From positions 1-64,000 of the forward strand of contig SDNP01000004.1 of assembly GCA_004524445.1 (NCBI GenBank): DNA of 64,000 nucleotides, read 5' to 3'. Positions 35,386 through 45,020 of this stretch are shown one piece after another. Below the pieces are notes generated by a model. The model saw only the letters and a list, made by a program, of their open reading frames with translations. It was not told the DNA's origin and made no database searches. Made by a program: the position numbers and the translations under genes. Every line of letters starts with the position of its first letter. The first letter of the stretch is position 1. The stretch comes from Candidatus Thorarchaeota archaeon (GTDB lineage: Archaea; Asgardarchaeota; Thorarchaeia; Thorarchaeales; Thorarchaeaceae).

Positions 35386-36743
35386 GCCTCCTCTGCATAT
35401 TCTGTTGCAATTCCACCCGCTACATGCCCCGACAAGAGAGCTACTCCGAGACCGCTCTTTTCCACGGGATAATTGTGCCCCGATAAAACTCCACCAGCGC
35501 AGAATAGATTCTCAGCGAATATGGCGCCACTGGAATCAAGCGCACGAAGCTTATGATCATAGGGAACACCTGAAGCAAAGAGTGAATGGCCTTTTGGAGA
35601 GATGGCTGTAATATTCGTCAAATGCACGGGTTTCTCACCAACTAGCAATCTTCGGTCTACATCTACAACTGGAAGTCCAAATAGACGCTCGCGCAGCCCC
35701 GTTTCAGTACCGTGAATCCCACCTCCAAGGAATTTTCCAGTTGCCAGAATTATTGCTTTGGCAGTTAACTCTAGGGTTCTTCGAGGACTTTTTGCTGACA
35801 CTGAAGAAATGACGCCATTTTTCTCATGACTGATTGCCTCATGTCCAATCAGCAATGTTCCACCAGCTTTCCTGAATGCCATTTCAAGAGAGCGGGATAG
35901 CCTATATCCGGGTACCGAGGGAGGAAATGATAGCAACTCGAAGACAGCTGCTCCTGTTTCCTTTTCCAGAGCAGCTCTTATTTCTCTGGCATTGTGAATC
36001 CCCAGTAATGGAGCCATAGCAACGTGCGTCGCGCCGATTTTACTGACCTCAGCTGAAAGGGTTTCTTTGAGAATCTCGAGGCCTTCTTCAGTTTCAATAT
36101 ATCTCGCCGCGTCCATCATTGCGATATTGTAGGGTTTACCAAAGGGCGCGAGCTCAAGGTCAGTTTGCGCAACCTTTTGATTTCCTGTTTCGCTTGTTAT
36201 TTGATGGTCTAAGTAGGTTCGTGCTGAAACACGGGAATTAAAATCTTGAAGACCCTTGATTCCTGCGAAGAGAAGAACGGAAGTGTCATCTGCAGCAGAT
36301 CCGGCTACCATTGTATCTTGAACCAGGGCTGAGGGCTTTGTTGTTCCGAGTACCGTCAAGAGAGCAAGGTTCTTCTGTAGTCCACCAACAAACCGAATCT
36401 CAGCATCTTCAAGCAATGATCTTAACCATTCTACAGATTGGTTCATTCTTTCTATTAGATAGTCAGAAGAATTAGCTGCATCCCGATTTCTCCTACTGAG
36501 TACTGTGTATGGGTGGAAAGGCATCAATCGGGTTACAGCATTCAAGCCCTCGATTGGAGATAGAAACGGAATTGTAGCACCCGGAAGATAACCGAGAACA
36601 TCAATTGCGCCAGATGAGTCCGATGTGGCGCCCTCGCCTTTTCTAACGATTGTAACTGATGCGCCCTCCTGAGCGGCCTTTGTTCCAGCAACCAGACCAG
36701 CCATCCCACCTCCAATGATAAGTATATCAGAGTCCATTCTCAA
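35382..36743 (-). CDS. glpB: GlpB-like flavoprotein subunit
   Basis: 453 residues. A dinucleotide-binding LIIGGGMAGLVAG opens the protein; GEGATSDSSGAIDVLGYLPG is the GlpB signature, and the C-terminal FCAGGVLSGHNYPVEKSGLGVALLSG matches it too. GlpB joins GlpA and GlpC in anaerobic glycerol-3-phosphate oxidation. GlpA ends one base upstream. The start may be M1 or M3. Confidence 0.82.
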   Translation of the reverse strand: MRMDSDILIIGGGMAGLVAGTKAAQEGASVTIVRKGEGATSDSSGAIDVLGYLPGATIPFLSPIEGLNAVTRLMPFHPYTVLSRRNRDAANSSDYLIERMNQSVEWLRSLLEDAEIRFVGGLQKNLALLTVLGTTKPSALVQDTMVAGSAADDTSVLLFAGIKGLQDFNSRVSARTYLDHQITSETGNQKVAQTDLELAPFGKPYNIAMMDAARYIETEEGLEILKETLSAEVSKIGATHVAMAPLLGIHNAREIRAALEKETGAAVFELLSFPPSVPGYRLSRSLEMAFRKAGGTLLIGHEAISHEKNGVISSVSAKSPRRTLELTAKAIILATGKFLGGGIHGTETGLRERLFGLPVVDVDRRLLVGEKPVHLTNITAISPKGHSLFASGVPYDHKLRALDSSGAIFAENLFCAGGVLSGHNYPVEKSGLGVALLSGHVAGGIATEYAEEA

Positions 36744-38396
36744 TCAGCGCACCTCCTCCCAAGGCTTCTTTCTATAATCAATCTCTTCATGATCGAGGTT
36801 GCCAACACAAGCATAAGCCCCTTGCAGAACTTCCTCTTGTGAGATGCTGACATCTCTAAGTGGGGGCCTCTTGCCCTTCCAACGTTCCGCAAGATAATCC
36901 AAGACTTCAAGCTGAAACTGAGTCCCTGAGAGGTCCATTTCATCTGCCATTATAGCTGCGGCTTTATACGTACAAAAGGTGGCTTGGCAGGGTCCTGTGC
37001 CAAGTCGCAGTCGACGACGAAGGTCATCCAGAGTCTGCGGGAATTCCTCTTGAATCGCATACCTAACTTCGGCTTCAATAACGGGTTCGCAAGTGCAGAC
37101 TGTCGTCCTCCATGATGGGTTCTCATTGAGAAGTTTCAACACCTTTTGCATCTCAGTACCTCTCCTCGCCCTCATTCTCTCCAATGCGTGCTGAGAAACC
37201 TTGTACTCTTTGGACAAGGAGAGAATATCAATATCATCCTCGTTTCCAGGTAAGGGACGAAGGTGTGTCTTGCATTCAGTATTCGTTCCCAATTTCTCTG
37301 CGACAAGGTCTGTGGCGGCTTCAGCCATATGACGACACATCACTAGCTTCCCACCAGTGAAGCTAATCAGCCCCTCTACACCCTCCGCATCGTGGTCGAG
37401 AATCTCATATCCTCGTGTGACTTCGCCTTCTGGTTTCTTCCAATCAGCTATGAGTGGCCGTACTCCCTCCATGGTCCTGATGATTCTTGCCTCTCTTAAG
37501 GAAGGTACGACCCATTCCATGCTCTTGATCAGGTATTCTATCTCATCTTGAGATGCCACTAGAATGTCTGGGTCCTCCCACGTATCCAATGCGGTTGTCC
37601 CAAGCAATGAAGTATTTTCGTGTGGAAAGAGATAGATCATTCTGCCGTCTAGTGCTCGGGCTATGATTCCAACATTGACTATTCTTCTATCGAAGATCAC
37701 ATGTGCGCCCTTGTTGGGTCGAATCTCTGCAGTTGCCTCTGCAAGTCCAGCAATACGAGGCACCCAAGGCCCAGCAGCATTAACGATTATTTTGGCGTTC
37801 TCGGTTTCGATTTTTCCCTCAAGTCTGTTATAGAATTCAACGCCCGTAACGCCGTTTTCATCCGTCAGTATATCCGTTACTTCACAGTAAGTTCGAATTA
37901 TTGCGTCGTTTCGAGCTGCATCAAGTGCTTGTAGAAGACAAAAGCGGAATGGATCAATAAAGAACTCTTCAAAATACATACTGGCAATGATTTCGGGATT
38001 TAGCTTTGGTTCGATTTTGATAGAGTCTTCGGGGGTGAGAAATAGGACAGGAGGGACCTCCCTCTCCTTTGCCCGCTTCGAGTACTCTTCGGCAAAATTG
38101 CCTCCTGTCGAAAGGTCGCTCATCTTAAGCATGGGTGTTAGGATGGGATTTTTCATTATGAGATGTCGTGCTATTCGATTTAGATGAACCACCTCATCAC
38201 TGCACATATCCACAATCTCTGGCTCGTCCATGTATTTGAGACCTGAAGATATCATACCTGCGCACGTACCTACCGTAGCAGAAGCAATATCCCCTCGTTC
38301 TAACAGCAATGTCTGAAAGCCTCTCATTGCACAGTCACGTGCTACAGCTGTTCCTGTGCTACCACCACCAATGACAATCACATCAAATTCGCTCAA
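36744..38396 (-). CDS. glpA: GlpA-like glycerol-3-phosphate dehydrogenase with BFD domain
   Basis: 550 residues. The FAD-binding start VIVIGGGSTGTAVARDCAMRG is followed by the G3P dehydrogenase core, including ERGDIASATVGTCAGMISSGLKY. The C-terminal third carries a BFD-type 2Fe-2S domain: TVCTCEPV near 420 and GPCQATFC near 458, as in bacterial GlpA and not in GlpD. It should oxidise sn-glycerol-3-phosphate to dihydroxyacetone phosphate. It is the first gene of the tightly packed glpA-glpB-glpC-AGPS-like-CCG operon. The upstream 249 bases have a TATA-like AATAAAAAG on the plus strand for the divergent gene. Confidence 0.85.
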   Translation of the reverse strand: MSEFDVIVIGGGSTGTAVARDCAMRGFQTLLLERGDIASATVGTCAGMISSGLKYMDEPEIVDMCSDEVVHLNRIARHLIMKNPILTPMLKMSDLSTGGNFAEEYSKRAKEREVPPVLFLTPEDSIKIEPKLNPEIIASMYFEEFFIDPFRFCLLQALDAARNDAIIRTYCEVTDILTDENGVTGVEFYNRLEGKIETENAKIIVNAAGPWVPRIAGLAEATAEIRPNKGAHVIFDRRIVNVGIIARALDGRMIYLFPHENTSLLGTTALDTWEDPDILVASQDEIEYLIKSMEWVVPSLREARIIRTMEGVRPLIADWKKPEGEVTRGYEILDHDAEGVEGLISFTGGKLVMCRHMAEAATDLVAEKLGTNTECKTHLRPLPGNEDDIDILSLSKEYKVSQHALERMRARRGTEMQKVLKLLNENPSWRTTVCTCEPVIEAEVRYAIQEEFPQTLDDLRRRLRLGTGPCQATFCTYKAAAIMADEMDLSGTQFQLEVLDYLAERWKGKRPPLRDVSISQEEVLQGAYACVGNLDHEEIDYRKKPWEEVR

Positions 38397-38645
38397 GTTC
38401 TAGCAGGCTCCTGAGGTCGCAGGATACGCCTGAATGTATCCAGTGTCTACCTTGCCAGAGAAACCAATTTCCCAATACAAGCGTTTCGGAACGGCCAGAT
38501 AGAGAATCAAGTAATACTGCGGGCTTTTCAAAAGCTATTGCAACAAAAATGGTAGCTCAGCAGACACTATCGTAAATTCAAATAAAAAGGGACATTCTTC
38601 TCGGCAGTATAACTCTAATGAGAACACTCTGTGGGTGAACTTTGA

Positions 38646-38888
38646 ATGCCAAACTATGACCTAGGCACGTTAACAATCATTGACCATGATGTCGAGAAAC
38701 TGACTGATGCGCTTGGAATTCCTGATCACAGGTTTGAGAATCTGGTAGAGAATGCTCAGAAAGCTTATGATTATGAAGACACAATTAGTGAATCTATCGA
38801 GTGGCTTGCGGATAATCTCAGAGGATCAGAGCTTGTATTGGGTTTGGTATTTTTTGGGAGAATCTGGGAACAGCAGAGCGAAGAATAG
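38646..38888 (+). CDS. 80-residue unknown protein
   Basis: Short, acidic, mostly helical protein from an ATG; it carries no known motif. A TATA-like AAATAAAAAG lies near 38579-38588, some 60 bases upstream. It sits between glpA and the FGGY kinase on the opposite strand. It may be a real small gene but has little to support function. Confidence 0.5.
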   Translation: MPNYDLGTLTIIDHDVEKLTDALGIPDHRFENLVENAQKAYDYEDTISESIEWLADNLRGSELVLGLVFFGRIWEQQSEE

Positions 38889-38954
38889 CAGCCCGTAGAT
38901 TGCAGCTAATGAATATCCATAGATCTTATACTCACTTTTTCTTAAGAATATGGA

Positions 38955-40412
38955 CTAAGATGTAGCCTCTAGGATTGCAGCCATTTCAGCAATCAACAGC
39001 TTGTTGAAGACTGTATATTGCTGCTGGTAAACTTCAACATTTTCTGGAATTGGCTCCCTCCGTTCTTCAATGTGATACATGTTGTCCACAGCTTCCTCAA
39101 ATGTACCAAAAACACCCGTTCCAACCGCGCCCAAGATTGCTGCTCCAACGGCTGTCGAATCCGATACTCTCGGTAGGACAACAGTCTTGTTTGTACAATC
39201 AGCTTGGATTTGACGCCAGAGCGGAGAGTTGGCACCACCACCATCAATTCGTAGTTCATCAAATTCTAAGTCAAGCATTCCTTCCATCATCTCAAGATAC
39301 ATTTGAATGCTATACCCGTTCGCCTCCATTATAGCTCGTGCCACATGAGCTTTTGTATGCTCGAATCCGAGGTTGTAGAATATTCCTTTCTTGTAAGCCA
39401 TGAATGGAAATATGACGAGGCCATCACTTCCGGCTGGAACCTCCGAAGCTGAAGCTTCAATGATCTCGTAGGCGCTTGCTTCTGACTTTGCAGCGACCTG
39501 AGTTTCCTGCTGGCAGTATTGGTCGCGATACCATTTGAATGCCAAGCCGGTTCCAGGAGTTACCCCCTCCAAAATCCATTTCCCAGGAATTGCAGATGGA
39601 TTGGAAAACATCACATAAGGGTCCTCGACGCATTCATCGGTATGGGTTATGACAAAAGTACCAGTACCCGTTGTGGCTTTGATAATTCCAGTTTCAATTG
39701 TTCCAGTTCCCAAGGCGGAACATTGCTGGTCGCCACTTCCCATTACGACAGTAGTTCCTTTGGCAAGTCCAGTCGCTTTCGATGCTAGATCAGTTATTTG
39801 ACCTAACGTGGTTCCGGGTTCAACAATATCAACGAGCTTATCTCTATTGATGTTCGTCTTTTCGAGCAATTCCTCAGACCATTCTAAGGTGTCATGATCA
39901 ATAGGACCAAAACGTGCGTTTGCAGGTTCACTCACCATCCTTTCACAGAGCCGATAATTGATATAAGCGTCAAGATGGATGAATTTGTCAGCCTCTTTGT
40001 ACAATTTCGGACGCTCATCCATAAACCACATTATTTTGTTTACGCTTTTCCGCGGTCCAATTTGCTCAGCTAGTTCCTTGCTTCGTTCACTGGATCGGTT
40101 ATCTACCCAAGTCACAGTGGGCGCAAGTGGATTGCCGTTCCCATCTACTGGTGTAATGCAATCACGTGTTGTTGTGACTATCGTTGCAAAGACAGAGTTT
40201 GCCCCACCATGATATCCCGTCAGCGCCCTCTGCATGGTATTGCAGGCGGTTCTCCAAAAGGTTTCGGAGAGCTGTTCATGTGTTCCAACATCGCGTGGTT
40301 TCGTGGGATATTCCTCATATGCCTTGCTTAGTTCCTTACCTTCTTCATTCATGAGCACTGATCGTGCGCCAGTGGTACCAATATCGAATACTGCGAAAAC
40401 CCTGTCTGTCAT
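38955..40412 (-). CDS. FGGY family carbohydrate kinase, possibly glycerol kinase
   Basis: 485 residues. FDIGTTGARSVLMNEEG is the ATP-binding phosphate 1 segment; VVMGSGDQQCSALGTG, ATTGTGTFV and RIDGGGANSPLWRQI (phosphate 2/adenosine) follow in FGGY order. Neighbouring glpA-glpB-glpC genes make glycerol the likely substrate, but the opening differs from the usual glycerol kinase IDQGTTSSR and a xylulose- or erythritol-type substrate is possible. It has its own upstream region of 429 bases. Confidence 0.8.
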   Translation of the reverse strand: MTDRVFAVFDIGTTGARSVLMNEEGKELSKAYEEYPTKPRDVGTHEQLSETFWRTACNTMQRALTGYHGGANSVFATIVTTTRDCITPVDGNGNPLAPTVTWVDNRSSERSKELAEQIGPRKSVNKIMWFMDERPKLYKEADKFIHLDAYINYRLCERMVSEPANARFGPIDHDTLEWSEELLEKTNINRDKLVDIVEPGTTLGQITDLASKATGLAKGTTVVMGSGDQQCSALGTGTIETGIIKATTGTGTFVITHTDECVEDPYVMFSNPSAIPGKWILEGVTPGTGLAFKWYRDQYCQQETQVAAKSEASAYEIIEASASEVPAGSDGLVIFPFMAYKKGIFYNLGFEHTKAHVARAIMEANGYSIQMYLEMMEGMLDLEFDELRIDGGGANSPLWRQIQADCTNKTVVLPRVSDSTAVGAAILGAVGTGVFGTFEEAVDNMYHIEERREPIPENVEVYQQQYTVFNKLLIAEMAAILEATS

Positions 40413-40598
40413 GATATACCACCTGATTTGTTACTAAAATCAGTACTCATGGTGCAATATGAATAATCTGTTTTTCAAAGCTGCAGGACCTTGGCATGGT
40501 TGAATATCATGTCATTGTTGGCTCTTGGCCATTTCCCATCGAGAAGAAGACCAGAAAATACAATACCATACTATAACGGAGTCGTATGAGGTTTGAGC

Positions 40599-40718
40599 GT
40601 GAAATATCAACAGAAAGGAGATCCATCCTTTGAGTCCCTTAGAAAGCAGGTGATTGAGAAAGCCACGGATTTTGAAAGACAACAAAAAGGCGTTGCCGCT
40701 GCTCTTTGGTTCAAGTAA
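40599..40718 (+). CDS. Possible 39-residue ORF or gene remnant
   Basis: A GTG at 40599 opens 39 codons ending at TAA 40716-40718, rich in charged residues with QKGVAAALWFK at the end. AAGGAG lies inside it, not upstream. It falls in the 429-base region between the kinase and the MBL gene, which otherwise shows only a TATA-like TATTAAAAGG near 40754-40763. It may be a relic rather than a gene. Confidence 0.2.
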   Translation: MKYQQKGDPSFESLRKQVIEKATDFERQQKGVAAALWFK

Positions 40719-40841
40719 TGTTATGGGAGAACCGATTAAGGCGAACAGAATTCTATTAAAAGGCTTCGAGCAATATCCAGATTAATTAAGCAACTGGAAG
40801 AATAACGACACACAGCTTCGACTCATCTGTGAGGCACAATT

Positions 40842-41774
40842 ATGCTGCAGGACTACCCGATTCATTCTGAGATACAAGAGAATATCTATCTTCTCCGTGG
40901 GAAGAATGCGTCCCGCTTTCCTCAGGCAAACTCAATACTCATTGATGACGAGTTGCTCACCCTCATAGATGCTGGAACACACATTGATCATATCGAGCAT
41001 GCATTGAGGGATATTGGTCATTCGCTTCTTGATATCGACCAAATTGTGCTTACACACTTCCATATAGATCATAAAGGTCACGCTGAACAAATTCGGCAGG
41101 TCTCTGATTGTGAAGTAATTTGTCATCCGCTTGCTGAGGAGGGAATTGCTACATTTGAGGGAATGGTCGACTACTACGGGATTAAGGGGCACAAATTCTT
41201 CCCCGAGTGGAATGACCTCCTTAGTTCCTTTTTGCCTCATATTCGCTCAAACTATAAGGTGACCGGGCATTTTGAAGATCGAAGACCGATTGATTGTGGA
41301 AGTATACAATTAATGCCGATCTACACCCCGGGGCACACTATTGACCACACCGTAATGGGTATTGGCGGGTATGATGTGATGCTGCTGGTTGATATAGATT
41401 TAACGTCATTTGGACCGTGGTACGGTAATGCAGTTAGTGATATCCAAGATTTCAAGAAATCTATGGAAACTATTATCGAATTGGAGCCCACGACCGGAAT
41501 AAGCAGTCATCTTCTTGAGCCAGTCAGTGGTCAATTGGACGCTAGACTGAATACATATCTTGATGAATTTGACCAGAGGGAAAATCGCATCCTCGAATAC
41601 ATAAGAAGTGGAAAGAAGACAATCCAAGACTTGGCGAATAAACCCACTATTTATCCAAGATTCCCAAACAAAGCGTATCGAATTTTTGAGGAATTTATGA
41701 TAAGAAAACACATAGAAGATATGGAGAGAAGAAACATTCTCAGCGTCTGCGACGGCAAACTATCAGTTCATTAG
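40842..41774 (+). CDS. Metallo-beta-lactamase fold hydrolase with C-terminal winged helix
   Basis: 310 residues. The MBL motif LTHFHIDHKGHA gives the HxHxDH metal site, followed by HPLAEE, the TPGHTIDHT histidine and the aspartate in LVDIDLT. The last ~75 residues (ENRILEYIRSGKKTIQDLAN...) look like a winged helix, the arrangement of LACTB2-like and quinolinase-like MBL proteins. A nuclease, thioesterase or glyoxalase role is possible. Confidence 0.8.
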   Translation: MLQDYPIHSEIQENIYLLRGKNASRFPQANSILIDDELLTLIDAGTHIDHIEHALRDIGHSLLDIDQIVLTHFHIDHKGHAEQIRQVSDCEVICHPLAEEGIATFEGMVDYYGIKGHKFFPEWNDLLSSFLPHIRSNYKVTGHFEDRRPIDCGSIQLMPIYTPGHTIDHTVMGIGGYDVMLLVDIDLTSFGPWYGNAVSDIQDFKKSMETIIELEPTTGISSHLLEPVSGQLDARLNTYLDEFDQRENRILEYIRSGKKTIQDLANKPTIYPRFPNKAYRIFEEFMIRKHIEDMERRNILSVCDGKLSVH

Positions 41775-41776
41775 GA

Positions 41777-41792
41777 TGTGAGCAATCTCACA
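41777..41792. terminator. Hairpin after the MBL gene
   Basis: TGTGAG and CTCACA arms with a CAAT loop directly follow the stop of the MBL gene. A second, wider inverted repeat GAGTGAG...CTCACTC lies at 41799-41827. No T-tract, so modest support. Confidence 0.35.
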
Positions 41793-41848
41793 CAGAGCGA
41801 GTGAGCGGCAAGTAGCACCACTCACTCTACGGATGCAGTAAGGATTGA

Positions 41849-42649
41849 TTACTTGTGTGAGAAGTCAGGGTCTCGTTTTGAGAGGAACGCATCTACTCCT
41901 TCTTCTTTGTCTTCTGTATCGAAGACCTCAGTAAAAAGATCAACCTCTAATTCAAGATTCTTGCCAACGGGCAAAACCCATGCCGCATTCAATGACTTCT
42001 TGGCAAGTTTAATCGCAACTCCCGGCTTCTTGGCTAAATCCTGAGCAAGACCAGCAGTTTCTTCTCTCAATCTTTCTACTGATTCGAATACTTCATTTAC
42101 CAGTCCCAAACGCTTGGCCTCTTCAGCGATGATTTGCTCCCCAGTAAACACCAATTCTTTAGCCATCCCAAGACCGACCAGCCGAGGCAGCCGTACAGTA
42201 CCACCAAATCCAGGAATAATCCCGAGATTTATCTCAGGCTGTCCAAAGCGGGCGTTAGTCGAAGCATACCGAATGTCGCATGCCATAGCAATTTCACAAC
42301 CGCCTCCTAAAGCGAATCCATTAACACAAGCTATCACAGGCTTTGTCATGGATTCTATTTCGGTGCAAAGGTCTTGACCAGCTTGAGCCAAGGGACGTAC
42401 TGTCTTCGAATCCTTATCCCGGAATTCATTGATATCTGCCCCAGCTGCAAAAGCCTTTTCTCCAGCACCAGTAAGGATGATTACTCTAATCGTATCATCA
42501 TCTTCTGCCTTTTTCATGGCATTTCTCAATTCTTGGACAACAAAGGTGTTCAGCGCATTGTATTTCTGGGGTCTGTTAATCGTGATTGTTGCAATTGACC
42601 CATCAACACTGTAGAGGACTTCATTCTCTGACAATTCATTCTCCTCCAT
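41849..42649 (-). CDS. Enoyl-CoA hydratase (crotonase family)
   Basis: 266 residues. Crotonase core motifs: AFAAGADINEF (oxyanion loop), CVNGFALGGGCEIAMACDI with one catalytic-type glutamate and GQPEINLGIIPGFGGT with the second. Both acids present favour hydratase activity over isomerase. It should hydrate short-chain enoyl-CoA in beta-oxidation. It is a separate copy from the enoyl-CoA hydratase at 52474. Confidence 0.88.
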   Translation of the reverse strand: MEENELSENEVLYSVDGSIATITINRPQKYNALNTFVVQELRNAMKKAEDDDTIRVIILTGAGEKAFAAGADINEFRDKDSKTVRPLAQAGQDLCTEIESMTKPVIACVNGFALGGGCEIAMACDIRYASTNARFGQPEINLGIIPGFGGTVRLPRLVGLGMAKELVFTGEQIIAEEAKRLGLVNEVFESVERLREETAGLAQDLAKKPGVAIKLAKKSLNAAWVLPVGKNLELEVDLFTEVFDTEDKEEGVDAFLSKRDPDFSHK

Positions 42650-42806
42650 ATTACTGACCCCGACTTGTTACTTCCACTAAATAAGCATTCTCAAGTGCAT
42701 CGAAACATGATGAACGGAAAAATTCTGATATAGGATGGCACCCTCTAACCTTATTTAGTAGGAATGCCGCTCGGTTTTATGAAAACGGTGTAGCGGTGCG
42801 AGAAAT

Positions 42807-43145
42807 ATGCGGAATCTGAGAACTGACGCTTTGAGAAAATCCTTACTCGCAATGAAAAATTCATTAATCAGTTCTTATGAACTAAAGACTGCAATTCGCG
42901 AAGAGAGTCTTTTTGAAAGAGCCTGGAAAAGAGAAGAGCCAGACTATTTGATATTCTCAGATTATCGCAGAAATGAAGGAAGACGCAGAATCCTTGATGC
43001 CGCAGAAATCATTGATGGAGCATTAGAACAGCTGGAAAGTTGCGATCAAATGGCAGCCTCAAAGCTTTATTTGCAGACGCTAAACGCAGTCGCGCTACTC
43101 ACTAAATGGGCGGGCATTCTTGAATCTAGTGTTAGAGAATCCTAA
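42807..43145 (+). CDS. Helical unknown protein
   Basis: 112 residues, almost all helical, with basic and acidic patches (RRNEGRRRILDAAEIIDGALEQLE). No known family. It converges on the DUF35 gene across a strong hairpin. Divergent from the crotonase gene, with 157 bases between. Confidence 0.6.
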   Translation: MRNLRTDALRKSLLAMKNSLISSYELKTAIREESLFERAWKREEPDYLIFSDYRRNEGRRRILDAAEIIDGALEQLESCDQMAASKLYLQTLNAVALLTKWAGILESSVRES

Positions 43146-43158
43146 AAAAGAAGATTGG

Positions 43159-43176
43159 GAGGGGAAAAAACCCCTC
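43159..43176. terminator. Bidirectional hairpin terminator
   Basis: GAGGGG and CCCCTC arms with an A6 loop, lying between convergent genes at 42807 and 43183. Confidence 0.55.
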
Positions 43177-43182
43177 ATCGTT

Positions 43183-43608
43183 CTATACAAGCCACTTATA
43201 GGTAATTTTGTGCTTATCGATTGTTTCGAATGCGAGCTTCAAGTCCATGCCAACTTCAGGTTGAGACATGAGATTCGTGATATGAGCTGTCAGTCGACAG
43301 CCAGATGGAAATTCACCAATTCCTACGACGTAGGGCGCCTTTGATGCCAAGCTTGCTGGAGCAAAATCCACGATAACATATGACCGTAATTTCGCCTCTC
43401 GCTCGGTGAATTCTTCAAGTTCACATATACTCAGGTCCTTCTGGCAGTGCTCCCGTGGCGGGAGATATTCTGCCCCACACTCTGGACAGACGCTTTTCAT
43501 TAGCCGCTCTTCATCGAGGGCTTCTAGAAAGTCTTGCATGAACGGAGTTACTGCTTTGTCGGTCGCATATCCGAGATAGAGTTCTTTTTCTTCTGCCATG
43601 TTTACCAT
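43183..43608 (-). CDS. DUF35 OB-fold protein (thiolase partner)
   Basis: 141 residues. The DUF35 layout is clear: an N-terminal helix, a rubredoxin-like zinc knuckle (CPECGAEYLPPREHC), then an OB fold (RSYVIVDFAPASLASKAPYVVGIGEF). In archaea such proteins bind a thiolase and help channel its product. It overlaps the thiolase by seven bases, so the two form a coupled pair. No HMG-CoA synthase gene lies beside them. Confidence 0.88.
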   Translation of the reverse strand: MVNMAEEKELYLGYATDKAVTPFMQDFLEALDEERLMKSVCPECGAEYLPPREHCQKDLSICELEEFTEREAKLRSYVIVDFAPASLASKAPYVVGIGEFPSGCRLTAHITNLMSQPEVGMDLKLAFETIDKHKITYKWLV

Positions 43609-44768
43609 CCCCTCTCAAAGATAAAGACGTTCACAAATTGCCCTGATTGACCAACATTGTGGGCGAGCCCCAACTGAATATCGTCAATCTGTCTCGATTG
43701 TTCCTCTGCTTCGCCTCGCATCTGCTTGAGAATCTCATAAGTCATAGAAACCCCTGTTGCACCCAACGGATGACCTTTACTCTTCAGTCCACCGTCGCAG
43801 TTAACCGGAATCTTGCCGTCGTGGTAGACCTCCTTGTTCTCAATAAGTTCGCGACCCTTACCGGGCTCAGCAAATCCAAGGTCTTCGTATGCAATTAATT
43901 CAGCGATGGTAAAGCAATCATGGACCTGTGCCATGTCGATATCCTCGGGCCCAACTCCTGCCATCTCGTATGCGGCCTTGCCAGCCCTCACTGCTCCAGG
44001 TATTGATGTAAGTGAGTCACGATCCTGTACCATCATTGCTGATGCGCCAGCACCGATGCCCTTAATCCACATAGGTTCATCGGTGAATTCCTTGACTCTG
44101 TCCTCGGCAGCAATAACGCATGCTGCAGCACCATCAGAGATAAGGCTACAATCGTAAAGATTCAACGGTCTTGCGATGGGTACCGAGTTATGCGCTTCTT
44201 CAAGAGTGACTTCACGCGGTAGATGAGCCTTCGGATTCTGAGCACCATAATGATGCGACTTGACTGCAATTTTGGATAGGACTTCATGCGGCAAGTCATA
44301 TTCATACATGTATCTTGATGCCATCAGAGCATAGAAGGCGGGGAATGATATGCCATATGGGTACTCCCATCGCATATCGCCTGCCTGTGACATATATTCG
44401 GTTGCGGTTGCTGATGAAACGCGGTTCATCTGCTCAACCCCGACCACCAGCATAACATCGTATAATCCTGCTGCAACCATTCCCCAGGCCGCTCTTAGTG
44501 AGGCGGTTCCTGTTGTACAAGCAGACTCGACTCTTAAGTGAGGTTTATCATCTATTCCGAGATAGTCAGCAATCAATGCAGACCCGGCGCCTTGCCCAGT
44601 AAACTGAGAAGCAGCATAAGATAGGATTGATGCATCAATTCTATCTTGCGTTATGCCTTCCTCATAGATAGGTCTATAGGCCTCTGCACAGAGTTCTCTC
44701 ATTGTTGCATCAAAGCGTTTTCCGAATTTGGCGTGGCCCGCGGCCACTACTGCAACTTTTCTAGCCAT
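43602..44768 (-). CDS. Thiolase (archaeal SCP2-type acetyl-CoA acetyltransferase)
   Basis: 388 residues. The nucleophile is C84 in VESACTTGTASL and the histidine loop is GHPLGATG; at the end AHNVGQSG takes the place of the second cysteine found in bacterial thiolases, as in the archaeal/SCP2 type. It could join acetyl-CoA units or cleave 3-ketoacyl-CoA. Paired with DUF35 downstream. A TATA-like GATAAATTAAAA lies about 130 bases upstream. Confidence 0.88.
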   Translation of the reverse strand: MARKVAVVAAGHAKFGKRFDATMRELCAEAYRPIYEEGITQDRIDASILSYAASQFTGQGAGSALIADYLGIDDKPHLRVESACTTGTASLRAAWGMVAAGLYDVMLVVGVEQMNRVSSATATEYMSQAGDMRWEYPYGISFPAFYALMASRYMYEYDLPHEVLSKIAVKSHHYGAQNPKAHLPREVTLEEAHNSVPIARPLNLYDCSLISDGAAACVIAAEDRVKEFTDEPMWIKGIGAGASAMMVQDRDSLTSIPGAVRAGKAAYEMAGVGPEDIDMAQVHDCFTIAELIAYEDLGFAEPGKGRELIENKEVYHDGKIPVNCDGGLKSKGHPLGATGVSMTYEILKQMRGEAEEQSRQIDDIQLGLAHNVGQSGQFVNVFIFERGW

Positions 44769-45020
44769 TTCATTTCCTCCATGGGAGAATTCTGTTCGAT
44801 AACACAGCTCCCAATGTGTTTGGTTAATTTATGCAACATCAGGCATCCTGTCTTAAGGCTGTCGGAATCGTGAGGATGAACGAAAAGCGCAGTTCCTATT
44901 TTTAATTTATCAGGCATTGCACAAATTCCTGCAATTATGGTGGTTTTGTCGTATAGTAGGTTTTATTGACTGCCAGAGCTTAGTATTTACTGCAATTCAG
45001 CTAAGGATGAGAGACATGAA

